A stretch of 64,000 nucleotides of DNA from Alentia gelatinosa (lineage: Eukaryota > Annelida > Polychaeta > Phyllodocida > Polynoidae), in contig OX465580.1 in the NCBI GenBank assembly GCA_950022655.1, positions 46,622,028-46,686,027 on the forward strand, written 5' to 3'. How positions within the stretch are numbered: the first letter of the stretch is position 1; every line of letters begins with the position of its first letter. A program made the translations under genes and the position numbers. The notes beneath the pieces are model-generated. The model saw only the letters and a program-made list of their open reading frames with translations. It was not told the DNA's origin and made no database searches. Of the stretch, positions 1 to 10,923 are shown piece after piece.

Positions 1-25
1 TCCAACAAATTCTCAGCTTTACAAG

Positions 26-1573
26 ATGACTATGGGAAGTAAACTGAGAATTTTACAGTGGAACTGCAGAGGTTTTATGGCAAACCTTGAATCCCTGCAG
101 CTACTTAGCAGGGAGCAAGACCCAGTTGCCATATGCCTCCAGGAAATAAAGACTCAAGACCAGAACAAAGTAAAGATCAAAGGGTATAACATATACTCTA
201 AAATCCCTGATGGCCAATTCCCTGCTGGTGGAGTGGCCATATTCGTAAAACCTCAGCATCCACAGCGTGAAATATCTTTAAATACAGAGCTTCAAGCTGT
301 TGCAGCCCGTGTCACAATTAATACCTCTGTGACAGTGTGCTCCCTGTACTTACCACCATGTCAGAGAGTCACACAGAAAGACCTGACGGGCTTGATAGAA
401 CAACTTCCACCCCCATACATCCTCATGGGTGACTTTAATGCCCATAACACAGTGTGGGGTGATGGCCGATTAGATGGAAGGGGAAGAATGGTGGAGAGGG
501 TCATTGACCGCAAATCCTTGTGTCTTTTCAATGACAAAACACCAACTTATCTCCACCCTGCATCTGGCACTTTCTCCTCAATCGACCTGACACTAACTGA
601 CCCCAAAATTTTCCAAGATTATGAATGGAGAGTGTACCATGACTTATGTGGAAGTGATCACTTTCCAATAATCTTGGAAACAGAAAAAAGAGGCAACGAT
701 ACGGAAAGACCACCAAGATGGAAGTTACACAAGGCCGACTGGGAACAGTTCCAAGCCCTGTGTGACACCTCCTTCCGTTCATGGCCACTAATAAAAGAAA
801 GAGAGGCAGACCCGGTACAGTACTTTACAGAAACCCTTAGGGAAGTAAGTAGTATGTGCATGGGAAAAACCTCCCAAGGAAATAAGCGGAGACCCCCTCC
901 ATGGTTTAACGACAAATGCCGTGAAGCCAGGAGAGAACGCCGGAGAGCTCTCCGCCGGTTCAACAATAACATCACAGACGAGAATATGCACCAATACCTA
1001 CAAACCCGTGCAAAAACCGTGCAAACATACAAGGCAGAAAGACGAGAGTCCTTCCATAGATATGTTAATTCCCTCTCCAGTACAACTCCAATGCGGAAAG
1101 TGTGGAAGGAAGTGAAGAAACTAAATGGAGGCACCTCATCTACTGTCCACCATCTCAAGAAAGGTGGGGAGATATTAGAAGTGAACAAGGACATTTCAAA
1201 TGCCCTTGCGAACCACTTCAGCAATGTCTCCTCATCAAATAACTGCTCAAACACCTTCCTAGAGCACAAAGGGAGGGAGGAGGCAAGGAGACTTGACTTT
1301 ACCTCCAATAACAAGGAAACCTATAATAGGCTTTTCACCATGGAGGAGTTAAGACACGCCCTTTCCCAGGCAAGGGACTCCTGCCCTGGCCCTGACGACA
1401 TACACTATCAAATGTTAAAACATCTTCCAGATGATGCTCTCAACCTGCTCCTGGAGGTGTTCAACAACATTTGGACAACTGGCAACTATCCACCATCCTG
1501 GTCTGAAGCGACGGTGATACCAATCCCCAAACCAGGGAAGGATCCCAGTATCGCCTCAGGTACAGGCCAATAG
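26..1573 (+). pseudogene. LINE ORF2, endonuclease domain and start of RT (copy A)
   Basis: The frame encodes the apurinic-endonuclease-like domain that nicks target DNA for target-primed reverse transcription. Visible motifs are QWNCRG near residue 11, the catalytic Glu in LQEIKT near 38, GDFNAHNTVWG near 135 and the terminal SDHFPI near 212. A basic linker (residues 290-320, rich in RRER) leads to the first RT blocks, seen as CPGPDDIHYQMLK and WSEATVIPIPKPGKD. The frame ends by frameshift, not at a natural stop: copy C reads GCCTCAAGCTACAG where this copy has one base fewer near 1567. The first ATG at 26 is probably internal or close to the true ORF2 start, but upstream sequence is missing. 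Confidence 0.9.
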
Positions 1574-1575
1574 CT

Positions 1576-2736
1576 ATGACCAGCTGTATGGCAAAGACCA
1601 TGGAAAGACTGGTGAACAACAGACTGGTATGGTACTTAGAGTCCAACGACTTGTTGACTCCCTATCAGTCAGGCTTCCGTAAAGGACGCAGCACCACTGA
1701 CCATTTAGTCCGTCTGGAAAGCTGGATCCGTGAGGGTTTTACCAACAAAGAACATGTGGTTGCAGTCTTCTTTGATCTGGAGAAGGCATATGACACCACC
1801 TGGAAGCACGGCATCCTGAGGGACATCCAGCATATGGGTTTGAGAGGAAGACTGACGGGGTTCATTAAACGATTCTTGACTAACAGGACGTTCAGTGTTC
1901 GCCTCGGAAGTGCCATCTCCCAGAGAGTCGACCAGGAAATGGGTGTACCCCAGGGCTGTGTCCTCTCTGTCACCCTATTTGGCATTAAGATCAATGACAT
2001 AGCGAAACAACTAAAGAAGGATGTCAACTGCTGCCTCTATGTAGATGACTTTGTCGTCTGCTACAAGGGCAGATTCATGCACACAATTGAAAGAAAACTG
2101 CAGCAAACTCTAGACAAACTTCATGTTTGGAGTGACAAAAATGGCTTCAAATTCTCTGAGACCAAGACATGTGCAGTTCACTTCTGTCGTAGACGAGGAT
2201 GCGTGGACAAACCTTCCCTCAGTCTCCAGAACAAGGAACTGACAGTCCAAGAGGATGTCAAATTCCTCGGACTGGTGTTTGACAGAATACTGTCTTTCAA
2301 ACCACATATCGAGTACCTGAGGAGAAAATGTCAGAAAGCCATGAACCTTCTGAAGGTCCTCAGTCCCCCTGACTGGGGAACTAACTGTGAAACACTGCTG
2401 ACTCTGTACAAGATGTACATCCAATCACGACTGGACTATGGATCAGTTGTGTATGAGTCAGCAGCAAAATCTTACCTGGACAGGTTAAAACCTGTCCAGA
2501 ACCAAGGTCTACGACTGTGCCTAGGAGCATTTAGAACAACACCTGCCCAAAGCCTGTATGTAGAAGCAGGAATCCCCCCACTCCATCTGCGACGGGAGGG
2601 ACTGTCTCTACAATATTCTATGAGAGTTAGGGCCAACCCAAGAAACCCAGCCTACAACTTGATTTTCAAAGAAAATCAACAAAGACAACCCAATGCCATA
2701 AAACCATTCCCGGTCAGAGCACGAGCTCAATACTGA
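1576..2736 (+). pseudogene. LINE ORF2, reverse transcriptase domain (copy A)
   Basis: This continues the endonuclease frame after a -1 base shift. It carries the RT fingers and palm: NRLVWYLESNDLLTPYQSGF, FFDLEKAYDTTW with the first catalytic Asp, GVPQGCVLSVTLFG, and the CLYVDDF box holding the YxDD aspartates. The thumb follows, ending in the conserved LGAFRTTPAQSLYVEAGIPP. All catalytic residues appear intact. The frame stops at TGA 2734-2736, where copies H and K have CGA at the same codon, so the stop is a CpG transition and not a domain end. The RNase H continues in the same frame at 2752. Confidence 0.92.
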
Positions 2737-2751
2737 GAAGCAGGCATCCCA

Positions 2752-3399
2752 ATGAAAAGAATAAGAGGTGAGCGGCCACCTGAAACCCCTCCATGGGACC
2801 AGGAAACTCCCTCGATCCTCTTTGACCTGGCAAAAAACAAGAAAGGTGACACCCCTGAAAGTGTCTTTCTGAAGGACTATGAGACCATAAGGAAATGTTT
2901 CAAAGACCATGTACCCGTGTATACCGATGGCTCAAAAGACGGTTACCGTGTTGGTTATGGAGTCCATACACCATACGGCGACCTGAAGAAAGCCCTCCAT
3001 GGCAAGAGCAGCATTTTCACTGCTGAGGCCAATGCTATATTGCATGCCTTGACTTGGATGAAAATGTCACAACACAAGAAATTTATAGTCTTCTCAGACT
3101 CTAAATCTTGTCTACAATCCATTGGACAGCATGATGCAAAGAATGCTGTCATCAGAGACATCGAACTGTCATACACAGACCTAAAGAGAGAACATGGCAA
3201 AGAGGTGGCCATGTGTTGGCTGCCGAGTCATATCGGAATCGAAGGAAATGAAGCTGCAGATCAAGCAGCCAAAAGTGGATTAAGCAGACAAGTTGGAGCC
3301 CACACGGTTCCACATACAGACCTGAAACCAATGGCCAAGGAGCACATTCACAAAACTTGGCAGAAACTCTGGAACTGCACCAGAGACAACAAATTGTAG
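2752..3399 (+). pseudogene. LINE ORF2, RNase H domain (copy A)
   Basis: This is an RNase H domain that would remove the RNA template during cDNA synthesis. The four acidic residues expected of the fold are visible: Asp in VYTDGSKDG, Glu in AEANAILHAL, Asp in FSDSKSCLQSI and Asp in GNEAADQAAK. It is in frame with the RT behind a single TGA. A loss of about 10 bases near 3394, compared with copy D, creates the TAG at 3397 and shifts the remaining C-terminus to another frame. Confidence 0.92.
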
Positions 3400-3707
3400 T
3401 GGCTACTAGCCAAAACTTTAGGAAAGACAACCTGACACGAACTGAACAGGTGAAACTGACCCGTCTGCGGACCGGTCACACCAAACTGACACATGGGCAT
3501 CTCCTAAGAGGTGAAGTAGCACCTGTGTGCCAGACATGCAACACTCCGCTAAGTGTAAAACATCTCATGCTATGCTGTCAGGCCTTCAAAGAGAACAGGA
3601 AGAAATTCCTTAAGAATGCGCCAACAATGCGCAGTGTTTTCCATAACACTGGGAAGAAAGAAATTCTTGACTTCCTCAGGGAATGTAAGATTTTCGATAA
3701 GATATGA
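3357..3707 (+). pseudogene. LINE ORF2 C-terminal CCHC knuckle (copy A)
   Basis: This is the last part of ORF2 in the third frame. It contains the knuckle CQTCNTPLSVKHLMLCC (C-x2-C-x7-H-x3-C), a basic stretch ENRKKFLK, and ends FLRECKIFDKI followed by TGA. The same ending occurs in copies B, D, F, H and K. Real homology to the ORF starts near 3398; codons before that are read out of frame. Confidence 0.88.
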
Positions 3708-3841
3708 TTGAGAAAAGTAAGATGCCTGGATTAACCAGTCAGCATAACTTTTTCTCCAAAAAGGATATGCAAATTTGAGTAAAGTAAACCAAAGTAAGTC
3801 TAATTGAACAAATTGGACGTTAAACTACCCAAACAAACAAA

Positions 3842-5150
3842 CAAACTACGACTGGGCTTGTATGTAGAAGCAGGAATCCCCCAATTCATCTGCGATGGGA
3901 GGGACTCTCTTTAAAATACTCTATGAGAGTTAGGAGCAACAAAAAAAAATAGCCTACAAATCGAATTTCAAAGAAAATCAACAAACGTATAAAGACAACC
4001 CAAATACCATAACACCATTCCCGGCACGAGCACAGTACCAAGAAGCAGGCTTCCCAATGAAGAGAATAAGAAGTAAGAGACAACCTGAAATCCCTCCATG
4101 GGACCAAGAAACACCCTCGATCCTCTTTGACCTAACAAAAAACAAGAAAGGTGACGCCAGTCTCTCTGAAGGACTACCAGACTATGAGGATATGTTTCAA
4201 AGACGCTGTATGGGTGTATACCATTCACCCAAAAGAGGGTAACTGTATCAGATTTGGAGTCCACACACCATACAGTGACTTGAAGAAAGCCCTCCATGGC
4301 AAAAGCAGCATCTTCACTGCTGAGGCAAATGCTATATTGCATGTCTTGACTTTGATGAAAATGTCACAACACAACAATTTTATAGTTTCTGAGACTCAAA
4401 ATCTTGTCTACAAGCCATTGGACAGCATGACTCAAAGAATGCCGTCATCAGAGACATCAAACAGTCATACACAGAACTGAAGAGAGGACATGGTAAAGAG
4501 GTAGCCATGTGTTGGGTGCCGAGTCACATCAGAATCATAGAAAATGAAGCTGCAGATCATGCAGCCAAAAATGGATTAAGCAGCAGCGTTGGAGCCCACA
4601 CAGTTCCACATACAGACCTGAAACCAATAGCCAAGAAGCACATTCATAAAATTTTGCAGAAACTCTGGAACTGCACCAGAGAGAACAAACTATGAAAAAT
4701 TGTAGTGGCTACTAGCCAAAACTTTAGGAAAGACAACATGACACAAACAGAACAGGTGTTACTGACACATGGGCAGACCGGTCACACCAAACTGACACAT
4801 GGGCACCTCCTAAGAGGTGAAGAGGCACCTGTGTGCCAGACATGTAACACTCCGCTGAGTGTAAGCATCTAATGCTAGATTGTCAGGCAACCAAAGAGAG
4901 CAGGAAGAAATTCCTGAAGAATGTGACTACAATGCGCAGTGTTTTCCATAACACTGGGAAGAAAGAAATTCTTGACTTCTTCAGGGAATGTAAGATTTTC
5001 GATAAGATATGATTGAGAAAAGTAAGATGCCTGGATCAACCAGGCAGCATAGCTTGTTATTCCAACAGGATATGCAAATTTGAGTAAAGTAAACCAAAGT
5101 AAGTCTAATTGAACAAATTGGACATTAAACTACCCAAACAAACAAACAAA
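3842..5150 (+). mobile_element. I/Nimb-like LINE, 5'-truncated copy B
   Basis: A second copy starts immediately after the CAAA tail of copy A. It runs from the RT thumb (GLYVEAGIPQFICDGRD in broken frames) through RNase H to the same 3' UTR and CAAA tail. RNase H pieces are open at 4057-4242, 4151-4480 and 4507-4695, in different frames. The FSDSKS aspartate region is disrupted near 4385, and the motif before the tail is mutated (GGACATTAAAC). It is more decayed than copies A, D and K. Confidence 0.88.
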
Positions 5151-5258
5151 TAGATTCGATCACCACCCTTGTGTAAAAGAACCTTGAGAAAGTCTGGTGA
5201 GAACCTGCAATAGTTAACTGGACGTTAAATCAAACCAACAAACCAAACCAAAGGAGAA
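5151..5258 (+). repeat. 3'-end scrap of a related LINE/SINE tail
   Basis: The stretch ends ACTGGACGTTAAATCAAACC followed by (ACAAACC)n. This matches the GGACGTTAAAC + CAAA tail of the Nimb-like LINEs but in a diverged form. The sequence before it (AAGTCTGGTGAGAACCTG) resembles the 3' UTR of copy I at 50186-50786, which points to the same subfamily. Confidence 0.55.
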
Positions 5259-5312
5259 AGAAGAAATTATCCAGTTCCCGAAACAGAATCAAGAACTTTA
5301 TTTCAGCCCAGG

Positions 5313-6115
5313 GGGCCGTTTCACTAGCAGTGATAAGCCTCGTTGTTTCCAACAGTGCCACCACAGTGTCAGTGTGCGTTCATTAGAAGGTGCATTCAAG
5401 CGTGAACGTCACTCTGGGAAGGAGCGTCACCAACAGTGATAGTGTCCCTTTCACTAGTAAATTGGCTGTCGCTGTAAGTGGCACTGTGGTGGCGCTGTTG
5501 GCGATAGGGTCGACCCTCTTGTTGGGGTTTTGTCAGTGCACGAGTAAGGGATACATATACTTTATAATAATGCTAAATACGAAGAGGAGCGGCCGCACCG
5601 TTCCGTCGATATTAGCGTTTGAGTTTCATCAAAGCAAACGTGGCCAGTGTACTCTTCTGTCAAGGTTGCTGCATAAATTAGAGGAGGTGTGCTCTGATGG
5701 TCTGGGAATTGGGACACTGGCCACCAGAGCAGACGTTTGCTATGACGAAATTCAAACGTGGATAACAGTGGAACGGTATATCAGATCTTCTTCATATTTA
5801 GTAGGATTATAGGTTATATGTATCCCTTACTCATGTTAAAATTTCATTGCTTAATTCTGACGGGAAGTTAATTTCCGCATTCAGTACGGCAAGCCCATGA
5901 ATCTGTTAGCCTATGGACAGGGCACAGCATAGAGAGACCCTGTGCTCACTAAGTGCACTATGCAGTAAAATATGACAACAGTGAGAGATGGTGCCAGCTC
6001 AACAGTGAGAACACTGATGAAATGGGAATTCGGCCTTGTCACTGTTGGTATCACTGTTGCTGGCACTGTTGCGATTCTACCTCTCACTTTTACCCCTCTA
6101 CTAGTGAAACGGCCC
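5313..6115. mobile_element. Non-autonomous TIR element, GGGCCGTTTCACTAG variant
   Basis: The ends are inverted repeats: GGGCCGTTTCACTAG on the left and CTAGTGAAACGGCCC on the right. They sit between CCAGG (5308-5312) and CCTGC (6116-6120), consistent with a degenerate 5-bp CCWGG duplication. Subterminal repeats of CACTGTTG / CAACAGTG type are abundant at both ends. The interior carries the module TTCATATTTAGTAGGATTAT through GTTAAAATTTCATTGC (about 5787-5860), also found in the GCCCTG elements. No transposase is encoded; the 140-aa and 145-aa ORFs here have no recognisable domain and probably only reflect the repeats. Confidence 0.8.
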
Positions 6116-6120
6116 CCTGC

Positions 6121-6689
6121 TCTTTTTGTCCATAGGCTTAACATTGGGAACTCATTACCCCATGCCCCTAGGAGTATTGCAGTCCGTTCTCCATGGACTA
6201 TATCCTGTGTGTCGTCCATTCTTGTACAGACATGGGTGTACAGGGGTGCGATAAAAACAGAAAACAAATTGTTTTGATCACAGTTGATGTTCATAAACTC
6301 ATGATATGCTACGTGACATTCACTTGGCTGTGGCCTCGTCCATATCACTACACATACAACTCGACATTGACCAAAACTTTCTTCTTCTTTAATATGTCAA
6401 GCACTTGTCAACCTTCAGAAACACGTCCCACAAGGATCGTCTTTGAAATGAACAGGCACAGAAGATGGGCCAGGAATCAAGGGAGCTAAGGACATGGTAC
6501 AACAACATGGTACCTGATTGTCAAACATACAGCTAACAGTTGGACTATTTGGCAGGGGTTTGAAAAAGTTGATAGTGAATGAAAAATGGATATGGAACCA
6601 GTTCCATTTCCTCTTGAACCACAAGACTGGCCACATGGCTGGCCCTAATGACTGGAGACAACTTTGGTGGACTTCTGTCGCCACCTCTA
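6121..6689. other. No gene or recognisable repeat
   Basis: This is unique-looking sequence upstream of the first visible SLC17 exon, presumably intronic. Short ORFs on both strands show no family resemblance. Confidence 0.4.
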
Positions 6690-6694
6690 CCAGG

Positions 6695-7481
6695 GGCCTG
6701 TTTTTCAGTCGGGACGATCGCTAGCTGAGATCTGTGAGCGATCCTGAGACCGTTTGGGAGATCAATGGCTGCAGGTGTTTTTCAGTCATGGTCTCAGGGC
6801 GCCATAGCGGATCTCAGGGGGATCTTAGGTTGTGATCATTTAGCTGAGAATCCTAGCGCTCATTTCCTGCCAGGTACAAGATTCTGTGATCGGAAATTAT
6901 TGATTTGAGACAGTTAAACTTATTCAAATTATACCATATTTACAGTGACTAATTGTCCATGTCTATTCAATTGAATCCTAAGATTTCATAATTTTCTATT
7001 AAATATTTCAAGAGTAAGATATGTTTTACTTTGTGAATGGGTATGAAGTGACCTTGACCCTACCCTGCTAAAATAAATTAAGCATTACAGTAGGTATACA
7101 CAAGCTGCCTGAGAGGTGCAGTGCCTGCATTTTTCAGATTTCCAGACAAAGGTTTATCACGGTCTTAATAACCACAGGAATACAATGACATTTTGGATAT
7201 AGGTATGTCAGATTGTTAGTACCCTCCAATCAAAATATCTTCAAATTTGAATAAGTTTTAGCATCTGAAAAAATAGGTTAGGACAAGTATCAATTGGTCT
7301 TAGGTTGAGACTGTTTGGGAGATCATTTCACTTGAGATCATCACAACTGAAAAACACTAAAATCACTTGAAACAGTCGCATCTCAGTCTCAGGCTGAGAT
7401 CCCCAGAGATCGTCTCAACTGAAAAACAGTTTGGCTTCCAAACGGTCTCAACTTGAGATCGTCTCGACTGAAAAACAGGGC
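6695..7481. mobile_element. Non-autonomous TIR element, GCCCTG family (diverged interior)
   Basis: The left end is GGCCTGTTTTTCAGTC and the right end is GACTGAAAAACAGGGC. A perfect CCAGG duplication flanks it at 6690-6694 and 7482-7486. The interior differs from the other members. It is built of repeated TGAGATC / GATCTCA blocks and internal CTGAAAAACA copies, giving long imperfect inverted repeats over both flanks, and it lacks the 75-bp shared module. No ORF of note. Confidence 0.85.
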
Positions 7482-7776
7482 CCAGGCCTACTACCACATC
7501 TCCCACCTCTACTGCCCCCTCGACCACCTCAAATGCCACCTCTGCTGCTGCCTCTCAAACGATAAGATGTCCTGATGAATCTTCTATATGTGTACTTTCC
7601 TGTCAAACAGCTGCCATTCCCTATGAACGGTGGAACTTTGAAATTCATTAAGTTACATACGATATATGTCTTTGTTGTCAATTGAAACCAACATTTATTT
7701 GATTGCAGTTGATTGTCATTGATTGATGCAATGTGTTCTATTGAAAATTCAGTAATATGGTTATTTCTCTCTCCAG

Positions 7777-7926
7777 ACTAAACGGGTACCTTGGATCTCG
7801 ATGCTGACCTCACCACCACTGTGGGCCATTCTTATTGCACATACATGCAATAACTGGGGCGGTTATATGCTGCTTACCTCATTACCGAAGTACATGTCAG
7901 AAGTCTTAAAGTACGACATCAAATCG
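7777..7926 (+). CDS. SLC17-family transporter, internal exon
   Basis: A 150-nt phase 0-0 exon lies between a TCTCTCTCCAG acceptor and a GTGAGT donor. It encodes 50 residues beginning TKRVPWISMLTSPPLWAILI, with the conserved CNNWGGYMLLTSLPKY of sialins and vesicular glutamate transporters. That covers the loop and the start of the second half of the 12-helix major-facilitator fold. SLC17 proteins move organic anions (sialic acid, glutamate, phosphate) across lysosomal, vesicular or plasma membranes using proton or voltage gradients. The next coding exon is 26.6 kb away. Earlier exons were not found in 5151-7776 and must lie before the window. Confidence 0.87.
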
Positions 7927-8384
7927 GTGAGTTTATGTTCTAGTACTTTCTAGAATATAACCAGGATGTCTGATTTATTCTTTTATTCTCAAGTAATAGA
8001 AAATGAATGTTCACAAGTTATAAATGAGTTAGACGTAGCTTCATGTATCCTCCACAATACCACTAACACGACCACATAGAGAGGATAGGGGTGGAGGCGC
8101 TCTTATATAGCTTCTCCCATCTGATCCTGAGAGCTCGTTTCTGATTGGTAAAGCCGCCAATGTTGGGTGTAAGCCGACCTGTGATTGGTTGAATTCTCCC
8201 GCAATTCTGGGTCATGACCCAGTTACGCCCTGTTTGAGTCTGTGGGGTTTTGGACTGTCCATTTGGTGTGTTGGGGTGTTGAAGGGGAAATCCATGGATA
8301 TGGTGATTTCGGCACCTTCCGTTAATTTTGCTGGGTTTGTGTTTCGTATGTCGTCAGAGTGGCAACACACTGGGTCTGGCACAA
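7927..8384. other. Start of the 26.6 kb SLC17 intron
   Basis: No gene is seen. Three CCAAT-box-like sites cluster at 8140-8190 (TGATTGGTAAAG, GCCAATG, TGATTGGTTG) just before LINE copy C. They may be chance or the relic of a promoter-bearing repeat. Confidence 0.35.
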
Positions 8385-8389
8385 ATTGC

Positions 8390-9225
8390 GGAAGGAGAAA
8401 AGAAGACCCAATTTCACAAATAATAATGAGGAATCTTACAACAGGCTTTTCACCTTGGAAGAGCTGAAGCATGCCCTCACCCAATCAAGGGACTCCTTCC
8501 CAGGCCCTGATGATATACACTACCAGATGCTGAAACATCTCCCAGGGCAAACAATTGACCTACTTCTGGAGATGTTCAATGATATCTGTCTTTTCCCACC
8601 ATCCTGGTCAGAGGCAACTGTGATACCAATTCCCAAACTGGGAAAAGATCCCAGTCTTGCCTCAAGCTACAGACCAATAGCAATGACCAGTTGCTTAGCT
8701 AAGACCATGGAAAGAATGGTGAACAACAGACTGGTATGGTATCTAGAGTCCAATAATTTGTTGACTCCCTACCAGTCTGCTTTCCGCAAGGGACGTAGCA
8801 CGACAGACCACCTTGTACGGTTAGAAAGCTGGGTCCGAGATGGGGTTGCCAATAAAGAATACATAGTCAGGGTCTTCTTTGATCTGGAAAAGGCCTATGA
8901 CATGTATAAGATGTACATAGAATCCAGACCAGACTATGGTTCAGTAGTACATGCATCTGCTGCAAGGTCTTACCTGGACTGGTTGAAACCAATCCAAAAC
9001 CAGGGTCTGAGGCTTTGCCTTTGTGCTTTCAGAACAACACCAGTCTCTACCCTCCATGTAGAAGCAGGAATCGCTCCGCTACATCTGTGTCGAGAGAAAC
9101 TGTCTATGCAGTATACCATATGGGTGAGAGCAAACACAAAGAACCCAACTTATGATATAATCTTTAAGATCAAAAGCACCATCTACAGGGAAAAGCCAAA
9201 TACCATTAAACCTTTCTCTAAGTGA
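8390..9225 (+). pseudogene. LINE RT with internal deletion (copy C)
   Basis: The open frame fuses the RT N-terminal blocks (WSEATVIPIPKLGKD, YRPIAMTSC, FRKGRSTTDHLVRLESW, FFDLEKAYD) to the thumb (MYKMYIESRPDYGSVVHAS through IAPLHL). The GVPQG and YVDD segments present in copy A are absent, so it cannot encode an active polymerase. The fusion is in frame, which is why the ORF stays long. The first 10 or so codons from 8359 are flanking sequence. Confidence 0.85.
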
Positions 9226-9298
9226 GCAAAGGCTCTGTCCAGGGATGCAGGTATTTAATGCACAGAGTACGAATAGAAGAACCATCTAAAACCCCTCC

Positions 9299-9600
9299 AT
9301 GGGAACAGGAAACCATGAGAACTTCATCGTTTTCTCGGACTCCATATACTGCTTGCAGGCTATTGGCCAATACAACCCAAAGAACCCAATCACAAAGGAC
9401 ATCAAGCAGTCCTATACAGAACTGAAGAGAGTCCATGGCAAAGAGCTAGTTATTTGCTGGCTCCCAATCCATATTGGAATTGAGGGTAATGAAGCTGCAG
9501 ATCATGCAGCTAAGAAGGCACTGAGCAGACAATATGGATCTGATACAGTTCCATTTACTGATCTGCTACCAATGATGAACAAATTTTTTGCAAAAAAAAC
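9299..9600 (+). pseudogene. LINE RNase H fragment (copy C)
   Basis: The frame shows FIVFSDSIYCLQAIGQYNPKN and GNEAADHAAKKALSRQYG, carrying two of the RNase H aspartates. The segment with the first Asp and the Glu is missing. The frame then runs into the TIR element at 9616. Confidence 0.8.
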
Positions 9601-9615
9601 TGGCAGAGTGCCTGG

Positions 9616-10452
9616 GCCCTGTTTTTCAGTCACGACAATCTTTATTACCGATACCCTAAGATCGTACAGCGAATGTTCGACACTTTGGAAGACAAAAGAT
9701 GACGGGTGTTCTATAGTCACGATCGTAGTGCGCCACGGGAGATCGCCGCGAAAAACGTTGGCCGTACGACAAGTATAGAATTGTCTTAAGGCTCTCTCAA
9801 GGAACCAGCTAATTGTTTTGGTTATATTGGCGAATCTAAGAGACCGATCTTCTTCATATTTGGTACGATTGTAGGTTATATGTATACCTTTCTCGTGTTA
9901 AAGTTTCATTGCTTAATTCCTACGGGAAGTGAATTCGCGCAGTCGGTACGACATGTCAGTAGTTGTCTTGTACAGAGGCGCACACTGCCCCGAGAACCAG
10001 CTGTGTTTGTCACGTGACAGCTGCAGAGGGTCAAGGTCGCCGCATAAATTAGCAGAGGCATGCTCGTACACTGGCCACCAGAGCAGACGATTGCTATGAC
10101 GAAATTCAAACGCCGATAACTTCGAAACGGTGTCGCCGATTTTCATAATATTTGGTACGATTATAGGTTATATATATACCTTACTCGTGTTAAAATTTCA
10201 TCGCTTAATTCTTACAGGAAGTGAAGTTGCGCATTCTGTAAGACATGTCCATAGATGTCTTAGGTCTAAGACAGTTTGGGAGACAAATTTACCCACGTGA
10301 CCTTCCATGTGTCGTGACTATAGGACACCAAACACCGCCCTACGTGTCGTAGAGCGGCGATCATTGTCCGACCCTCTAAAATGTCGCGACTATAGCACAC
10401 TCACAGCAAAAACATGTCGTTCATAACGATTGTCGTGACTGAAAAACAGGGC
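9616..10452. mobile_element. Non-autonomous TIR element, GCCCTG family, inside LINE copy C
   Basis: The ends are GCCCTGTTTTTCAGTC and GACTGAAAAACAGGGC, with a perfect CCTGG duplication at 9611-9615 and 10453-10457. LINE sequence is present on both sides, so this insertion is younger than copy C. The interior has two direct copies of the shared module at about 9848-9920 and 10140-10215, and long subterminal repeats with ACGACA / TGTCGT motifs. Confidence 0.9.
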
Positions 10453-10616
10453 CCTGGAATGGCACTAGAAATAACAAACTACGAGAGGTAATTCCATCTA
10501 TCAACCAAACTTTCAGACAAGGAAACCTGACAAGATCGGAACAGGTGAAACTGACCTGTCTGCGGGCTGGTCACACTAGGCTGACACATGGACACCTCTT
10601 GAGAGGTGAAATTGAC

Positions 10617-10918
10617 CTACCACCCAGAGGCCTCTAACCATGCCCCCAACGTTTTATGACCCTGTCGCCACGCGGGTCCCCCAAGCACGGCACACAGCTG
10701 GGGTACCTCTACACTGATACACAGTGTAAAACAGTGAAAACACTGTCTTTTCCTGTCAGTCTGACATGATTTCCAGGAATTTTTTAAAGGATATCTCATT
10801 GACATCCCTATACTGAGAAACACACTTTTGTCAACATGTTACTCATACGAGAAATATTTATGTTTAATTGATTGAGTAGAGATTTCAAGGAAAACCTTGG
10901 TCTGCATGCTCAGAGAAG
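10617..10918. other. No gene or recognisable repeat
   Basis: Intronic sequence between LINE copy C and the next TIR element. It contains a short near-repeat of CAGTGTAAAACAGTGAAAACACTG at 10717-10743 but no ORF with family resemblance. Confidence 0.35.
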
Positions 10919-10923
10919 CCAGG

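Larger units (their letters stand above)
1..3841 (+). mobile_element. I/Nimb-like non-LTR retrotransposon, copy A (ORF2 and 3' end)
   Basis: This is the longest LINE copy in the window. It begins inside ORF2 (the 5' end and any ORF1 lie before base 1) and reads, in order, an APE-type endonuclease, a reverse transcriptase, RNase H and a C-terminal CCHC knuckle. It then has a 3' UTR of about 130 bp that ends GGACGTTAAACTACCCAAAC followed by a CAAA-repeat tail. RNase H plus a CCHC motif after the RT is the architecture of the I/Nimb/Ingi group. Alignment by eye to the other copies shows three lesions: a 1-base loss near 1567, a CGA-to-TGA stop at 2734, and a loss of about 10 bases near 3394. It is therefore not autonomous. 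At least nine other fragments of this family occur in the window. Placing it in Nimb rather than I needs a tree. Confidence 0.93.
8385..10616 (+). mobile_element. I/Nimb-like LINE copy C, internally deleted and interrupted
   Basis: This is a diverged subfamily copy that starts in the linker before the RT (NFTNNNEESYNRLFTLEELK). It runs through early RT blocks to FFDLEKAYD, then jumps directly to MYKMYIESRPDYG in the thumb, so about 200 residues including the YxDD box are deleted. RNase H follows in pieces (9299-9600). A TIR element (9616-10452) is inserted at a CCTGG site. LINE sequence resumes at 10458 with the knuckle-proximal part (GNLTRSEQVKLTCLRAGH, by eye) and fades near 10616 without a CAAA tail. 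Confidence 0.87.

Noticed and set aside
658..1314. 218-aa minus-strand ORF opposite the LINE endonuclease
   Set aside because: Antisense shadow of the endonuclease/linker frame, without recognisable motifs.
5390..5812. 140-aa ORF starting MHSSVNVTLG
   Set aside because: It lies entirely within a non-autonomous TIR element; its frame is made of subterminal CACTGTTG repeats and the shared module, with no domain.
6695..7481. Assigning the CCWGG elements to Transib on the basis of a 5-bp duplication
   Set aside because: The ends GCCCTGTTT... lack the CACWGTG-like heptamer expected of Transib and no Transib transposase was seen.
7777..7926. Reading the SLC17 exon as a retrocopy or pseudogene
   Set aside because: It has a consensus acceptor and donor, and its phase and protein order fit the downstream exons at 34.5-36.7 kb.
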